A DNA stretch of 44,812 bases from Dysgonomonas sp. Marseille-P4677 (GTDB lineage Bacteria > Bacteroidota > Bacteroidia > Bacteroidales > Dysgonomonadaceae). The stretch is taken from assembly GCF_016652235.1 (NCBI RefSeq), contig NZ_JAEPKU010000020.1, forward strand, positions 1 to 44,812. The letters run 5' to 3'. Each line of letters opens with the position of its first letter. Positions within the stretch are counted from its first letter, which is position 1. Shown here in pieces: positions 35,431 through 43,700 of this stretch. The notes beneath the pieces were generated by a model, which saw nothing but the letters and a program-made list of their open reading frames with translations, made no database searches and was not told the origin of the DNA. The position numbers and the translations under genes were made by a program.

Positions 35431-36612
35431 TTAGGCATTATAATTTATATATGTTTCCATATCCTTATCTCCTCTTCCTGAAAGACATAGTACGACAATA
35501 TCATCTGCTTTGAATTTCATCTTGTTTAATGCGCCCAGCGCATGCGCCGATTCTATAGCCGGAATGATACCTTCCAGTTTGGTCAGTTCGAAAGCCGCTT
35601 GCATAGCTTCATCGTCTGTTACAGCGAGTACTTGCGAACGTCCTATCTTGGCGAGATGAGCATGCATCGGACCGATACCCGGATAATCCAAGCCGGCTGA
35701 TATAGAATAAGGTTCTTCTATTTGCCCGTCTTCCGATTGCATAATCAGAGTCTTACTTCCATGAATGATTCCCAGTTTTCCTAAATGGATAGTTGCTGCC
35801 GATTCTCCGGAATTTATACCTTTTCCGGCAGCTTCCGCAAGTACTATTTCTGTATTTATTTCATCTATGAAGTGGTATATTGTACCTGCGGCATTGCTGC
35901 CACCTCCTACACAGGCCATCACATAGTCAGGTGTTTCACGACCTTCTTTTTCGAGTAGTTGTTTTCGTATTTCTTCACTAATGATCGATTGTAGACGTGC
36001 TACCATATCTGGATAGGGATGGGGACCCACAGTCGAACCGATTACATAATATGTGTTGGATGGGTTGCTGCACCAGTCGCGTATGGCTTCATTGGTCGCA
36101 TCCTTGAGAGTCATATTTCCACTGGTAACAGGAACAACTGTAGCACCAAGCATTTCCATTTTTTGTACATTCAGTTTCTGGCGTTCTACATCCACAGCTC
36201 CCATGTATACAACACATTCCATATTCATCAGTGCACAAACTGTTGCAGTAGCGACACCGTGTTGCCCGGCTCCTGTTTCGGCTATAATGCGGGTTTTTCC
36301 CATGCGGCGGGCAATCAATATCTGTCCTATTGCATTGTTTATTTTATGGGAACCCGTATGGTTGAGGTCTTCTCGTTTAAGATATATTTTGCATCCATAT
36401 TTTAGAGACAAACGGTTAGCTAAATATAGGGGTGATGGTCGGCCTACATAGTCTTTTAATAAACCTTCATATTCTTCTTTAAAGGATGGCTCATTTAATA
36501 CTTCTAAATAAGTATTCTTCAATGTTTCTACATTATCATAAAGAATTTCAGGTATATATGCACCACCGAATTCTCCATAAAAGCCATTTGAATCAACTGT
36601 GAATTTTCCCAT
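35431..36612 (-). CDS. trpB: Tryptophan synthase beta subunit (classical TrpB)
   Basis: A 393-residue PLP enzyme joining indole and serine. GEFGGAYIPE opens the chain; the PLP lysine is in HKINNAIGQ. ETGAGQHGVATA, CVGGGSNAAG and LSGRGDKDM are intact, so this is the TrpA partner. The frame is open to 36639, but ATG at 36612 gives the standard MGKFTVDSNGFYG start, and 36639 lies inside the terminator T-tract area. It is the first structural gene after the leader, a gene order known from Bacteroidales. Confidence 0.96.
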   Translation of the reverse strand: MGKFTVDSNGFYGEFGGAYIPEILYDNVETLKNTYLEVLNEPSFKEEYEGLLKDYVGRPSPLYLANRLSLKYGCKIYLKREDLNHTGSHKINNAIGQILIARRMGKTRIIAETGAGQHGVATATVCALMNMECVVYMGAVDVERQKLNVQKMEMLGATVVPVTSGNMTLKDATNEAIRDWCSNPSNTYYVIGSTVGPHPYPDMVARLQSIISEEIRKQLLEKEGRETPDYVMACVGGGSNAAGTIYHFIDEINTEIVLAEAAGKGINSGESAATIHLGKLGIIHGSKTLIMQSEDGQIEEPYSISAGLDYPGIGPMHAHLAKIGRSQVLAVTDDEAMQAAFELTKLEGIIPAIESAHALGALNKMKFKADDIVVLCLSGRGDKDMETYINYNA

Positions 36613-36640
36613 TTTATATTTTGTTTTGTTTATTATCATA

Positions 36641-36674
36641 AAAAAAAAGCCTATCGTGAGTTACGATAGGCTTT
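36641..36674 (-). terminator. trp attenuator terminator hairpin
   Basis: On the minus strand, AAAGCCTATCGT (36674-36663) and ACGATAGGCTTT (36657-36646) form a perfect 12-bp stem with loop AACTC. A run of eight T residues ends at 36641. It lies 44 bases past the leader stop and about 28 bases before the trpB ATG. It is a complete intrinsic terminator positioned to stop transcription before the operon. Confidence 0.92.
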
Positions 36675-36723
36675 GTATTTTAAAAACTTTCTATTTGTAA
36701 ATACACACCGACTTGGCTCACGA
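36654..36723 (-). promoter_or_regulatory. trp antiterminator: two nested 7-bp helices
   Basis: On the minus strand TCGTGAG (36723-36717) is complementary to CTCACGA (36660-36654), and TGTATTT (36705-36699) to AAATACA (36680-36674). They nest, forming one long structure that uses the loop and 3' arm of the terminator and so excludes it. The leader stop TGA (36720-36718) lies inside the first arm. A ribosome held at the Trp codons (36750-36742) leaves this arm free; one finishing at the stop covers it. Confidence 0.8.
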
Positions 36724-36777
36724 CTTTTTAAGTTGAGAGTGCCACCACCAAAATGTATTTGTTAATAAAAAGCTCAT
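36718..36777 (-). CDS. trpL: trp operon leader peptide with three consecutive Trp codons
   Basis: A 19-codon frame reading MSFLLTNTFWWWHSQLKKS followed by TGA. Trp codons 10-12 are TGG TGG TGG at 36750-36742. Three adjacent Trp codons in so short a frame, between a promoter and a terminator before a trp operon, are the mark of ribosome-mediated attenuation. Its ATG lies about 15 bases past the expected transcription start. Low charged tRNA-Trp would stall ribosomes on these codons and open the antiterminator. No Shine-Dalgarno sequence precedes it; the upstream bases are A-rich, as is normal in this phylum. Confidence 0.92.
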   Translation of the reverse strand: MSFLLTNTFWWWHSQLKKS

Positions 36778-36796
36778 TTTTTCTTTTTTGTTTTTG

Positions 36797-36826
36797 CAAA
36801 GATATAAAAAAAATGATATTGACAAA
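36797..36826 (-). promoter_or_regulatory. Promoter of the trp operon
   Basis: On the minus strand, TTTG (36826-36823), an 18-base spacer and TATCTTTG (36804-36797) match the two Bacteroidota elements. The expected start is near 36790. This is the best-formed promoter in the window along with that of rpmB. Confidence 0.75.
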
Positions 36827-36882
36827 CCCATCGCTAATATTTTTTATCTTAGCATATTGTTTAATTTAAAAATGCCAGTATC

Positions 36883-37872
36883 ATGCGCTATTTATCTACA
36901 CTAGTTTTTTTCTTTTTTATATTATCTGTGTCAGCTCAAAATCTAGTTTTACATTTTAATGATAAAGGTAGTTTCAAAATAATACAATTTACGGATATTC
37001 ACTATCAGAAAAATAATCCGGAATCGGCTGTTGCAATCTCTTTAATAAGAGAAGTCCTTATCGAAGAAAAGCCAGACCTGGTGGTTTTCACAGGAGACGT
37101 GATTTATTCCAAACCGGTGAAGGAAGGCCTTGATGAAGTTTTTAATGAAGTAGAGCAATCTGAGATACCTTGGGCCTATGTATTCGGTAATCATGATGAT
37201 GAACATGGTATGTCGAGACAAGAACTGATGGATTATGTAATGACTAAAACTTATTGTATTGCACAACCCGGAAACAAAGCCTTGAAAGGCGTAGGGAACT
37301 ATATATTGGAAGTAAAATCAAAAGACGGAAATGAAAACAAAGCCCTTCTCTATTTCTTCGATTCGGGAGCCTATACCCCAATAAAGGGGCTTGGTACTTA
37401 CGACTGGTTTGCGCCCAATCAGATAGAATGGTATAAAAACCAGAGTGCAGCTTATACTATAGAGAATGATGGAGTTCCATATCCGGCATTAGCATTCTTT
37501 CATATACCGTTAGTAGAGTATGCGCAAATGAAAGCCGAAAAATATAACGAGCTGATAGGAAGCAAAGATGAAAAAGAATGTAATGGAAAGTTAAATACAG
37601 GTATGTTTGCTGCTATGCGTCAGGCGGGCGATGTAATGGGGACTTTTGTCGGACATGATCATGATAATGACTATATTGGCAATTATTATGATATTTATTT
37701 GGCTTACGGTCGTTTCTCAGGAGGAAACACAGAGTACAATAATCTTGGTAAGAATGGTTGCCGAGTGATAGAATTGAAAGAGGGTCAGAGGGTATTTTCT
37801 ACCTATATAAGATTGTTAGGTGGAGAGAAATTATATCCCGTAGAGTATCCTAAAACCTTTTCTAAAAAATAA
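36883..37872 (+). CDS. Secreted calcineurin-like metallophosphoesterase
   Basis: A 329-residue protein with a signal peptide (residues 1-19, cleaved near SAQ) and a metallophosphatase domain. The five metal-ligand motifs are FTDIHY, FTGDVIY, FGNHDDE, FFHIPL and VGHDHDND. The set is complete, so activity is likely. The group resembles eukaryotic-like purple-phosphatase/DCR2-type proteins; the substrate is unknown. It is divergent from the trp operon, its ATG being 57 bases from the trp -33 element, so the two promoters may be close or overlap. A near-match box TATCTTAG at 36845-36852 may serve it. Confidence 0.88.
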   Translation: MRYLSTLVFFFFILSVSAQNLVLHFNDKGSFKIIQFTDIHYQKNNPESAVAISLIREVLIEEKPDLVVFTGDVIYSKPVKEGLDEVFNEVEQSEIPWAYVFGNHDDEHGMSRQELMDYVMTKTYCIAQPGNKALKGVGNYILEVKSKDGNENKALLYFFDSGAYTPIKGLGTYDWFAPNQIEWYKNQSAAYTIENDGVPYPALAFFHIPLVEYAQMKAEKYNELIGSKDEKECNGKLNTGMFAAMRQAGDVMGTFVGHDHDNDYIGNYYDIYLAYGRFSGGNTEYNNLGKNGCRVIELKEGQRVFSTYIRLLGGEKLYPVEYPKTFSKK

Positions 37873-37879
37873 GCGGGAT

Positions 37880-37912
37880 AAAAAAACAGGGGGCTTAGCC
37901 CCCTGTTTTTTT
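37880..37912. terminator. Bidirectional terminator between the phosphoesterase and thioesterase genes
   Basis: A 15-bp stem with core CAGGGGGC/GCCCCCTG and loop TTA, flanked by A7 and T7. It overlaps the first bases of the minus-strand thioesterase stop codon at 37911. Confidence 0.9.
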
Positions 37913-38348
37913 ATAACTCTAGCTCTTCTACTTCAGAAATAGCTTTTCGCCAGACATCAGGTATAAGCATAGATGACTGTGTGTCGGCATTATATGTAAC
38001 GAATACCGTTTTGCAACGGCATTTGATATCTCCATTCTTTACATTCCTTATTTGTTGCAGAAATACACCGCTCTTTTCTCCCAGGCTGATTATTTTTGTA
38101 TCTACTGCTATATTTTCTTTATAATATATAGGGGAGAGGAAGTCAGTTTCAATACGTGCAACAACAATTAATCCTTCGATCCAACTTGTGGCCGATTTTC
38201 CTTTTAAATCTTCTAAGTAGTTTATCTTTCCTAAATCGAAGTAGCTGAAGTATAGGTTATTATTTATATGTCCTAAAGCGTCGATGTCATTAAAGCGGAT
38301 CTGTATCGGAAGTGTAGATTTAAATGTTTCGGGTGTTATTTCTTTCAT
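37911..38348 (-). CDS. Acyl-CoA thioesterase (hotdog, 4HBT family)
   Basis: A 145-residue hotdog-fold thioesterase. The segment IQIRFNDIDALGHINNNLYFSYF has the catalytic Asp and the H-x-N-N pattern of 4-hydroxybenzoyl-CoA-type thioesterases. DTKIISLGEKSGVFLQQI and the TVFVTYNADTQ strand follow. The acyl substrate is unknown. It is the last gene of the recF-DUF721 run, starting 7 bases after the DUF721 stop. Confidence 0.9.
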   Translation of the reverse strand: MKEITPETFKSTLPIQIRFNDIDALGHINNNLYFSYFDLGKINYLEDLKGKSATSWIEGLIVVARIETDFLSPIYYKENIAVDTKIISLGEKSGVFLQQIRNVKNGDIKCRCKTVFVTYNADTQSSMLIPDVWRKAISEVEELEL

Positions 38349-38355
38349 TTCTTAT

Positions 38356-38649
38356 TTATCTGAATATTATATCGGTAATTACAGGCATGCCTGCATGTTC
38401 GTTTAATTTATTTATTAATCTGTCTTTTGCCATAATTAGTTCGGAACGGAGAACAGATGAATTAAGGGATACATATAAAACTCCATTTCGTAAATATATG
38501 TTAGTTGTATATGAAGCAATCATAGAGCCTAATAGTTGCGACCATCCGGTTACAGCCCTACTTTCTGCAAGTTTTCGTTTGATAAACTGGTTTTCTTCAA
38601 AATATTGTTTCAATACTTCTCCGATACTTTCTGTATTCCTCTTTCTCAT
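38356..38649 (-). CDS. DUF721 protein
   Basis: A 97-residue protein of the DUF721 (DciA-like) family. Visible are SIGEVLKQYFEEN, the conserved WSQLLGSMIASYT and VLYVSLNSSVLRSEL with the KDRLINKLNE tail. DciA proteins load the replicative helicase in many bacteria without DnaC, and DUF721 next to recF in replication-linked loci is common. The homology is to the domain; helicase loading here is inference. The start overlaps the recF stop by 4 bases. Confidence 0.85.
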   Translation of the reverse strand: MRKRNTESIGEVLKQYFEENQFIKRKLAESRAVTGWSQLLGSMIASYTTNIYLRNGVLYVSLNSSVLRSELIMAKDRLINKLNEHAGMPVITDIIFR

Positions 38650-39752
38650 GATGTTATATTTTTTTGTATAACCTCACCTTTTTCCACTTCGTATAAATGG
38701 TAATTGCTGTTGGTGCGTGAAAGAATTTCATCCAGATGTTCGCGGTTGGTATCGGTGACAAATATCTGTCCAAAGTCTTTATCTAATACCAGTTTTATAA
38801 TTTGTTCGACACGAGATGAATCGAGTTTGTCAAATATATCGTCCAGTAATAAAATAGGAGTTGTTTCGGTTGCTTTATGTAAGAAATCGAATTGAGCCAA
38901 TTTTAATGCAACAACATAAGTCTTGTTTTGCCCTTGAGATCCAACACGTTTGATAGAGTAGCCATCCATTTGCATGTCAAGATCATCTTTGTGCGAACCT
39001 ACTGTCGTATAACCAAGTATTTTGTCTCTCTGTCTTCTTTCTTTTAGTAATTCCGGGAAGTTTCCCTTATCGAAATGCGATTCGTATTTTAGCTCTACGG
39101 TTTCGTTCGATTGACAAATGAAATCATAAAATTTTTGGAATGTAGGTATAAACTTGTCTATGAAGTCTTTCCTTTTTTTATAAATTATTTTACCTTCGAT
39201 AGACAGCTGTTCATCCCATAGATCTAATAATGTATCATCTATATGACCATCTGTTTTCAGTAGTGCATTTCGTTGTTGTAGCGATTTGTTATAACGGATA
39301 AGAGAATGGAGATATTCTTTATCAAATTGGGATAGGAATAGATCCATAAATTTACGGCGTTCGTCACTTCCACCATTTATCAATTCGGTGTCGGAAGGCG
39401 ATACCATTACGAGTGGTAATATTCCGATATGATCCGAGAACCGTTCATATTCTTTTTTATTTCGTTTAAATTGCTTTTTCTGTTTCCTACGCAGACTGCA
39501 AAAAAACTCCTCCTGTTTATTGTCTATTTCATACCATCCCTGAATAACTGTAAATTCAGCATTATGACAAATATTTTGCGAGTCGATAGGATTGTTATGG
39601 CTTTTACAGAATGATAGATAATAGATAGCATCCAATAGGTTCGTTTTACCCATACCATTGCTTCCCAAGAAACAGTTTATCTTGGGTGAAAGGCTAAGGT
39701 CAGCCTGTTCTATATTTTTATAGTTGAGTATGGACAAACGATCGAGTATCAT
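38646..39752 (-). CDS. recF: DNA replication and repair protein RecF
   Basis: A 368-residue SMC-like ATPase that helps load RecA at gaps in DNA. Visible are the Walker A site GSNGMGKTNLLDAIYYLSFCKSH, the VMVSPSDTELINGGSDERRKFMD block, the signature SQGQNKTYVVALKLAQF and the Walker B LLLDDIFDKLDSSR. It starts the recF-DUF721-thioesterase operon and has a clear -7 box at 39774-39781. dnaN is not beside it in this window. Confidence 0.95.
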   Translation of the reverse strand: MILDRLSILNYKNIEQADLSLSPKINCFLGSNGMGKTNLLDAIYYLSFCKSHNNPIDSQNICHNAEFTVIQGWYEIDNKQEEFFCSLRRKQKKQFKRNKKEYERFSDHIGILPLVMVSPSDTELINGGSDERRKFMDLFLSQFDKEYLHSLIRYNKSLQQRNALLKTDGHIDDTLLDLWDEQLSIEGKIIYKKRKDFIDKFIPTFQKFYDFICQSNETVELKYESHFDKGNFPELLKERRQRDKILGYTTVGSHKDDLDMQMDGYSIKRVGSQGQNKTYVVALKLAQFDFLHKATETTPILLLDDIFDKLDSSRVEQIIKLVLDKDFGQIFVTDTNREHLDEILSRTNSNYHLYEVEKGEVIQKNITS

Positions 39753-39773
39753 ATTCGAATAATATTACTCCTG

Positions 39774-39781
39774 CAAAAATA
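39774..39781 (-). promoter_or_regulatory. -7 box (TATTTTTG) for recF
   Basis: Plus-strand CAAAAATA reads TATTTTTG on the minus strand, 22 bases before the recF ATG. It matches TAnnTTTG exactly. Confidence 0.55.
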
Positions 39782-39836
39782 CGACTTTTTTTATTAGTAA
39801 GGGATGCTGTATACTTAAACTTCCCCTGTTTCAGTA

Positions 39837-39955
39837 TTACCTTTTAAAGCAAAAGGTAACAAAAGTAACAGTCTTTTCTTCTTTTTTTATTTGTAACCAT
39901 TTTAGGGTTGCCAATGGCTAACTCTTTTCTAACAAAAAAGTAACAAAGGTAACAG
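39837..39955. repeat. Repeated GTAAC motif cluster in the recF upstream region
   Basis: GGTAACAAAAGTAACAG (39855-39871) recurs as AGTAACAAAGGTAACAG (39939-39955): a shared 17-base pattern RGTAACAAARGTAACAG, 84 bases apart. The first copy is also half of an inverted repeat, TTACCTTTT (39837-39845) with AAAAGGTAA (39851-39859). The gap from 39753 to 40073 holds no gene, only this cluster and the recF -7 box. Confidence 0.65.
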
Positions 39956-40073
39956 GTTCTATCTGTTTTTTTATCTGTTATTTTTTATGTCCTGAGGAAA
40001 TTTGTATCAGTTAGCCTTCTTATAGATAAAAGAGTCAGGAAAAGATACATAAATTCAAATAGAATAGAGGAAT

Positions 40074-40685
40074 TTATAGTAATTCAAATGTATAACCTTG
40101 TTCTTTCAACCATTCTATACTGCGTGGTAGTGCATATTTCATATTCTTTTCGGCTTTCAACGAGTCGTGAAAAACAATAATAGACCCATCGCGGGTATAT
40201 CTTTTCACGTTCTGAAAGACTTTTTCTGGAGTCTGCCGCTTACTATAATCGCGGGTAACCACGTCCCACATAATTATTTTATAGTATTTGCGAAGAGTAA
40301 AGAATTGAGGTATTCTCATATGCCCATGTGGTGGGCGAAATAATTCAGATTCAATATATTCAGATGCCAGTTTGGTATTCTCTAAATACCTTTTAGAAAA
40401 TTTTCTAATACCTTGTACATGATTGAATGTATGATTACCTACACGGTGTCCCCGGTCGAGAACCATATTGTAAATATCCGGATATTTCCTGACATTATCT
40501 CCTACACAGAAGAATGTAGCTTTGATGTTATATTTATCCAATAAATCTAATACCCAAGGTGTGATATCCGGGATGGGGCCATCATCAAAGGTCAGATAAA
40601 TTGTTTTCTTACCTTCTACTTTTTCTCTCCAGTAAGCTCCCGGAAAAAAGAGGCGATATAATAAAGGGGGTTGTTCTATAAACAT
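40074..40685 (-). CDS. NodB-type polysaccharide deacetylase
   Basis: A 203-residue carbohydrate esterase family 4 protein. The motifs are complete: TFDDGP (motif 1 with the catalytic Asp), HTFNH (metal ligands), RPPHGHMR, WDVVTRDY and IIVFHDS. The enzyme removes acetyl groups from peptidoglycan or another glycan. No cleavable signal peptide is evident; the N-terminus MFIEQPPLLYRLFFPGAYW is only weakly hydrophobic, so localisation is unclear. It follows the DUF2723 gene with a hairpin in the 62-base gap. Confidence 0.92.
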   Translation of the reverse strand: MFIEQPPLLYRLFFPGAYWREKVEGKKTIYLTFDDGPIPDITPWVLDLLDKYNIKATFFCVGDNVRKYPDIYNMVLDRGHRVGNHTFNHVQGIRKFSKRYLENTKLASEYIESELFRPPHGHMRIPQFFTLRKYYKIIMWDVVTRDYSKRQTPEKVFQNVKRYTRDGSIIVFHDSLKAEKNMKYALPRSIEWLKEQGYTFELL

Positions 40686-40699
40686 GATAAACCAATATA

Positions 40700-40739
40700 A
40701 ATAGCAGGATTACCAATTGATTTTGAGAATCCTGCTATT
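40700..40739 (-). terminator. Hairpin between the DUF2723 and deacetylase genes
   Basis: AATAGCAGGATT (40700-40711) and AATCCTGCTATT (40728-40739) form a perfect 12-bp stem with a 16-base loop, just after the DUF2723 stop on the minus strand. The following tail TTATATT is only moderately T-rich, so some read-through into the deacetylase is possible. Confidence 0.6.
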
Positions 40740-40747
40740 CATCTGTT

Positions 40748-43700
40748 TTATTTTTGATAATATTTTTGTAATAGCTCCGGCTTGAACTTTTGCATCAGTC
40801 CGCCGATACGTTCTGCTTTTTCTTGCGCTGTCTTTTGACTAGCAGTATCCTCAGCCATATATATACCTCTCATCGTGATACGCATCAAGTAATCGAGTGG
40901 ATGGCTTCTTTCGCTAAATGAAACTCTGTTGTTAAGGAAAAATTCGGTACGGTTAAGTATTTTTTCCAAATAAGTATTGTACTTCTCAGTATCAAAGCGT
41001 TGATATGTATCTAGAATTTGAATTTCTATATTCATCTGCTCTCTGATATCGACTGTACAACTCACCATTTGGCTTGGCTTCATGCTAGCATACCACTGTA
41101 AATTACCATCTGTTCGATACTGTATTTCGTCCAACACCTTTTGTGCTTTTTCCGGTTGTTTTAATAAATAATAAGCATCGGCGAATGAGATCGATTCTCC
41201 TCCGCGAGGTACTGTATTACCCGGAATTACTTCCATACATTTGTCCAGAGCTTGCAAGGCTTTATCGTTCTTATCTTGTTCTAATAATGCTGTTATAAGG
41301 CGTTCAAACATTAATCGGAAGGTGCGGCACATTCTAATATTGTTTTCATCCAGATATACTTTTGGATTTTCGATACCACCCCATTGATATTTATTGACCA
41401 TATTGTCGAACATAACATCTGTATTGACTCCCGTACTATCGATAACTCCCGGAGTAATTCTATATGTGATACCTTCAAGCATTGACTGATCTGTTAGTTT
41501 TAGAGGAGCTTCACCAATTGTTACACAGTGGTAAATTGGTCTTTTCCAGTCATCTTTGTTGATATTGAACAACATATCCAAGATCATCATTTCCTGACGA
41601 TAGATGCCGCCTTTATTATCTCCGAGATTGAAAACAAATTCAGGTTTTGGTTTCGTCCCTAATCCATTCCAATCCACGTTGGCAGTGTTGATAGGCATTC
41701 TAAATATGCTGGAAGGTATGATTATTCCATTGTCGACATATGGGTTTTTAGGTGCATAATTGTCTTTCGTTTTCAATATATCAAGTACCTCGGCCAGATC
41801 CATTGTATCTTTGTAAGCCTGAGTGTCATAATAGTCGCCGTAGTTGACACGTCCCATCCAGTTAGATTCCGCTGAGCTTTTCAGGTCTCTGGCAAGCAAT
41901 CTTTCGATATCATTCTTGGTAAATACATAGGCCGATTGTCCTTTGTCTCCATGATAGCGATCTTCTTCCCAGTCTATTGGCAATGGAGGAGAATCGTAAG
42001 CTTGTCGGCGCATTTGATCTACATACCAGTCTGTTTGCAAGTAACTGAGGTTACATACGCGCACATCTGTACGGTAACCTTCCACTTCCTGTATATACCA
42101 CAACGGGAATGTATCGTTGTCACCCATCGAGAATAATATACTGTTTGGTTCACATCCTGTGAGGTAATTTTTTGCGAAGTCACGCATTGTATATCTATCC
42201 GAGCGATCGTGATCGTCCCAGTTCTCACTGGCCATTTGTATAGGGATAAACAATGTTACAACTGTAGCTATTGCTGCAGAAGGTGCTTCAGGTAACTTTT
42301 TCTTTAGTAGATTCCATATAAATGCAACACCAAACCCTATCCATATACAGAAGGCATAGAAAGAGCCAGCATAAGCATAGTCTCGTTCACGCGGCTCGAA
42401 TGGTTGTTGATTCAGATATATGATAATGGCAATACCTGTCATGAAGAATAACATAAAGGTAACAAGGAATTGTTGTTCTCCTTTCTTTCCTCTAGTCAAT
42501 TGGAATGCAATCCCTAAGATACCCAGTATCAGAGGAAGCATGTAATATTTATTATGTCCTTTATTATTCGCAATATCAGGAGGAAGGTTTCCTTGTGGAC
42601 CACGTCCCAAGAGTTCGTCAACAAAGCTAATTCCTGTAATCCAGTTACCGTTGGTCATTCCGCCGGTTGCCTGTATATCGTTTTGGCGACCTGAGAAATT
42701 CCACATAAAGTAGCGGAAATACATGAAGTCTAACTGATAATCAAAGAAAAATTTCAAGTTTTCAAACATGGTAGGGGGTACTGACGTATCTTTTATACCA
42801 CCCCATATCTGATATCCTGTAAGATGCCTTGGTTCTGAAGAGGAATACATGCGAGGAAACAACATTGTGTTAGTATATCCGTATGTCGGAATAGTACCTG
42901 TTACTACATATTCGTCTTTCTGATCCGGTGATTTTTTTACGACTTTGTCGTATGATTGTTTTTCGCTAACTGGCGGTTCCAAACGTCCGGTAGAAGGATC
43001 TCTTTTCTCTGTCGAAGCATATGTTTTTCCGTAAAATAACGGTCTGTCACCATATTGTTCACGATTGAGGTAGCTAGCCAAAGTAAATACGTTTTCAGGA
43101 GAATTCTGGTCCATCGGTGTATTGGCTATCGAGCGTATAGGTATTAGTGCAAAAGAAGAATATCCTATCAATATTACCATCAAGCATAAAACAGTTGTGT
43201 TGAGTAGTCTGAAATTAATCTTCTTAGAAACAATAAGAAAAGCGATAAGTCCACCCAATAGGATCAACCATAAAAATACGCTGTCTCCGATAAAGGTTGC
43301 GCCACTTAGAGCCATACAGAGCACAAAGGCGACTTTTGCTCGAGTCATATTTCCTTTAGCAGAAAGTGTTTCGTATAATGCCCATATAATAGAAAGCACT
43401 ATTAATAATATATAGGCTAAAGCACCGGAATTATATGAAAAACCAAAACCGTTGACAAACATCTTTTCAAACCAGCCACCTACTTTTGTGAATCCCGGGA
43501 TGATACCATACATTAGTACAACAATTAAAAACAAAGAGCCAATTAATGCAAGTAGAGTGCCTTTGATATTTATATCTTTTGACTTTTTGAAATAATAGAC
43601 AAGAACAATCGCAGGAATACATAATAGGTTCAGCAAGTGGACCCCGATAGACAACCCCATTGCATATGCAATAATAACCAGCCATTTATCAGAACCTTCT

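Noticed and set aside
36019-36451. Two long plus-strand open frames inside trpB
   Set aside because: Both are antisense shadows of a well-conserved gene with no domain or start signal.
36613-36639. Upstream ATG for trpB
   Set aside because: It lies at the end of the attenuator T-tract, and the standard TrpB N-terminus begins at 36612.
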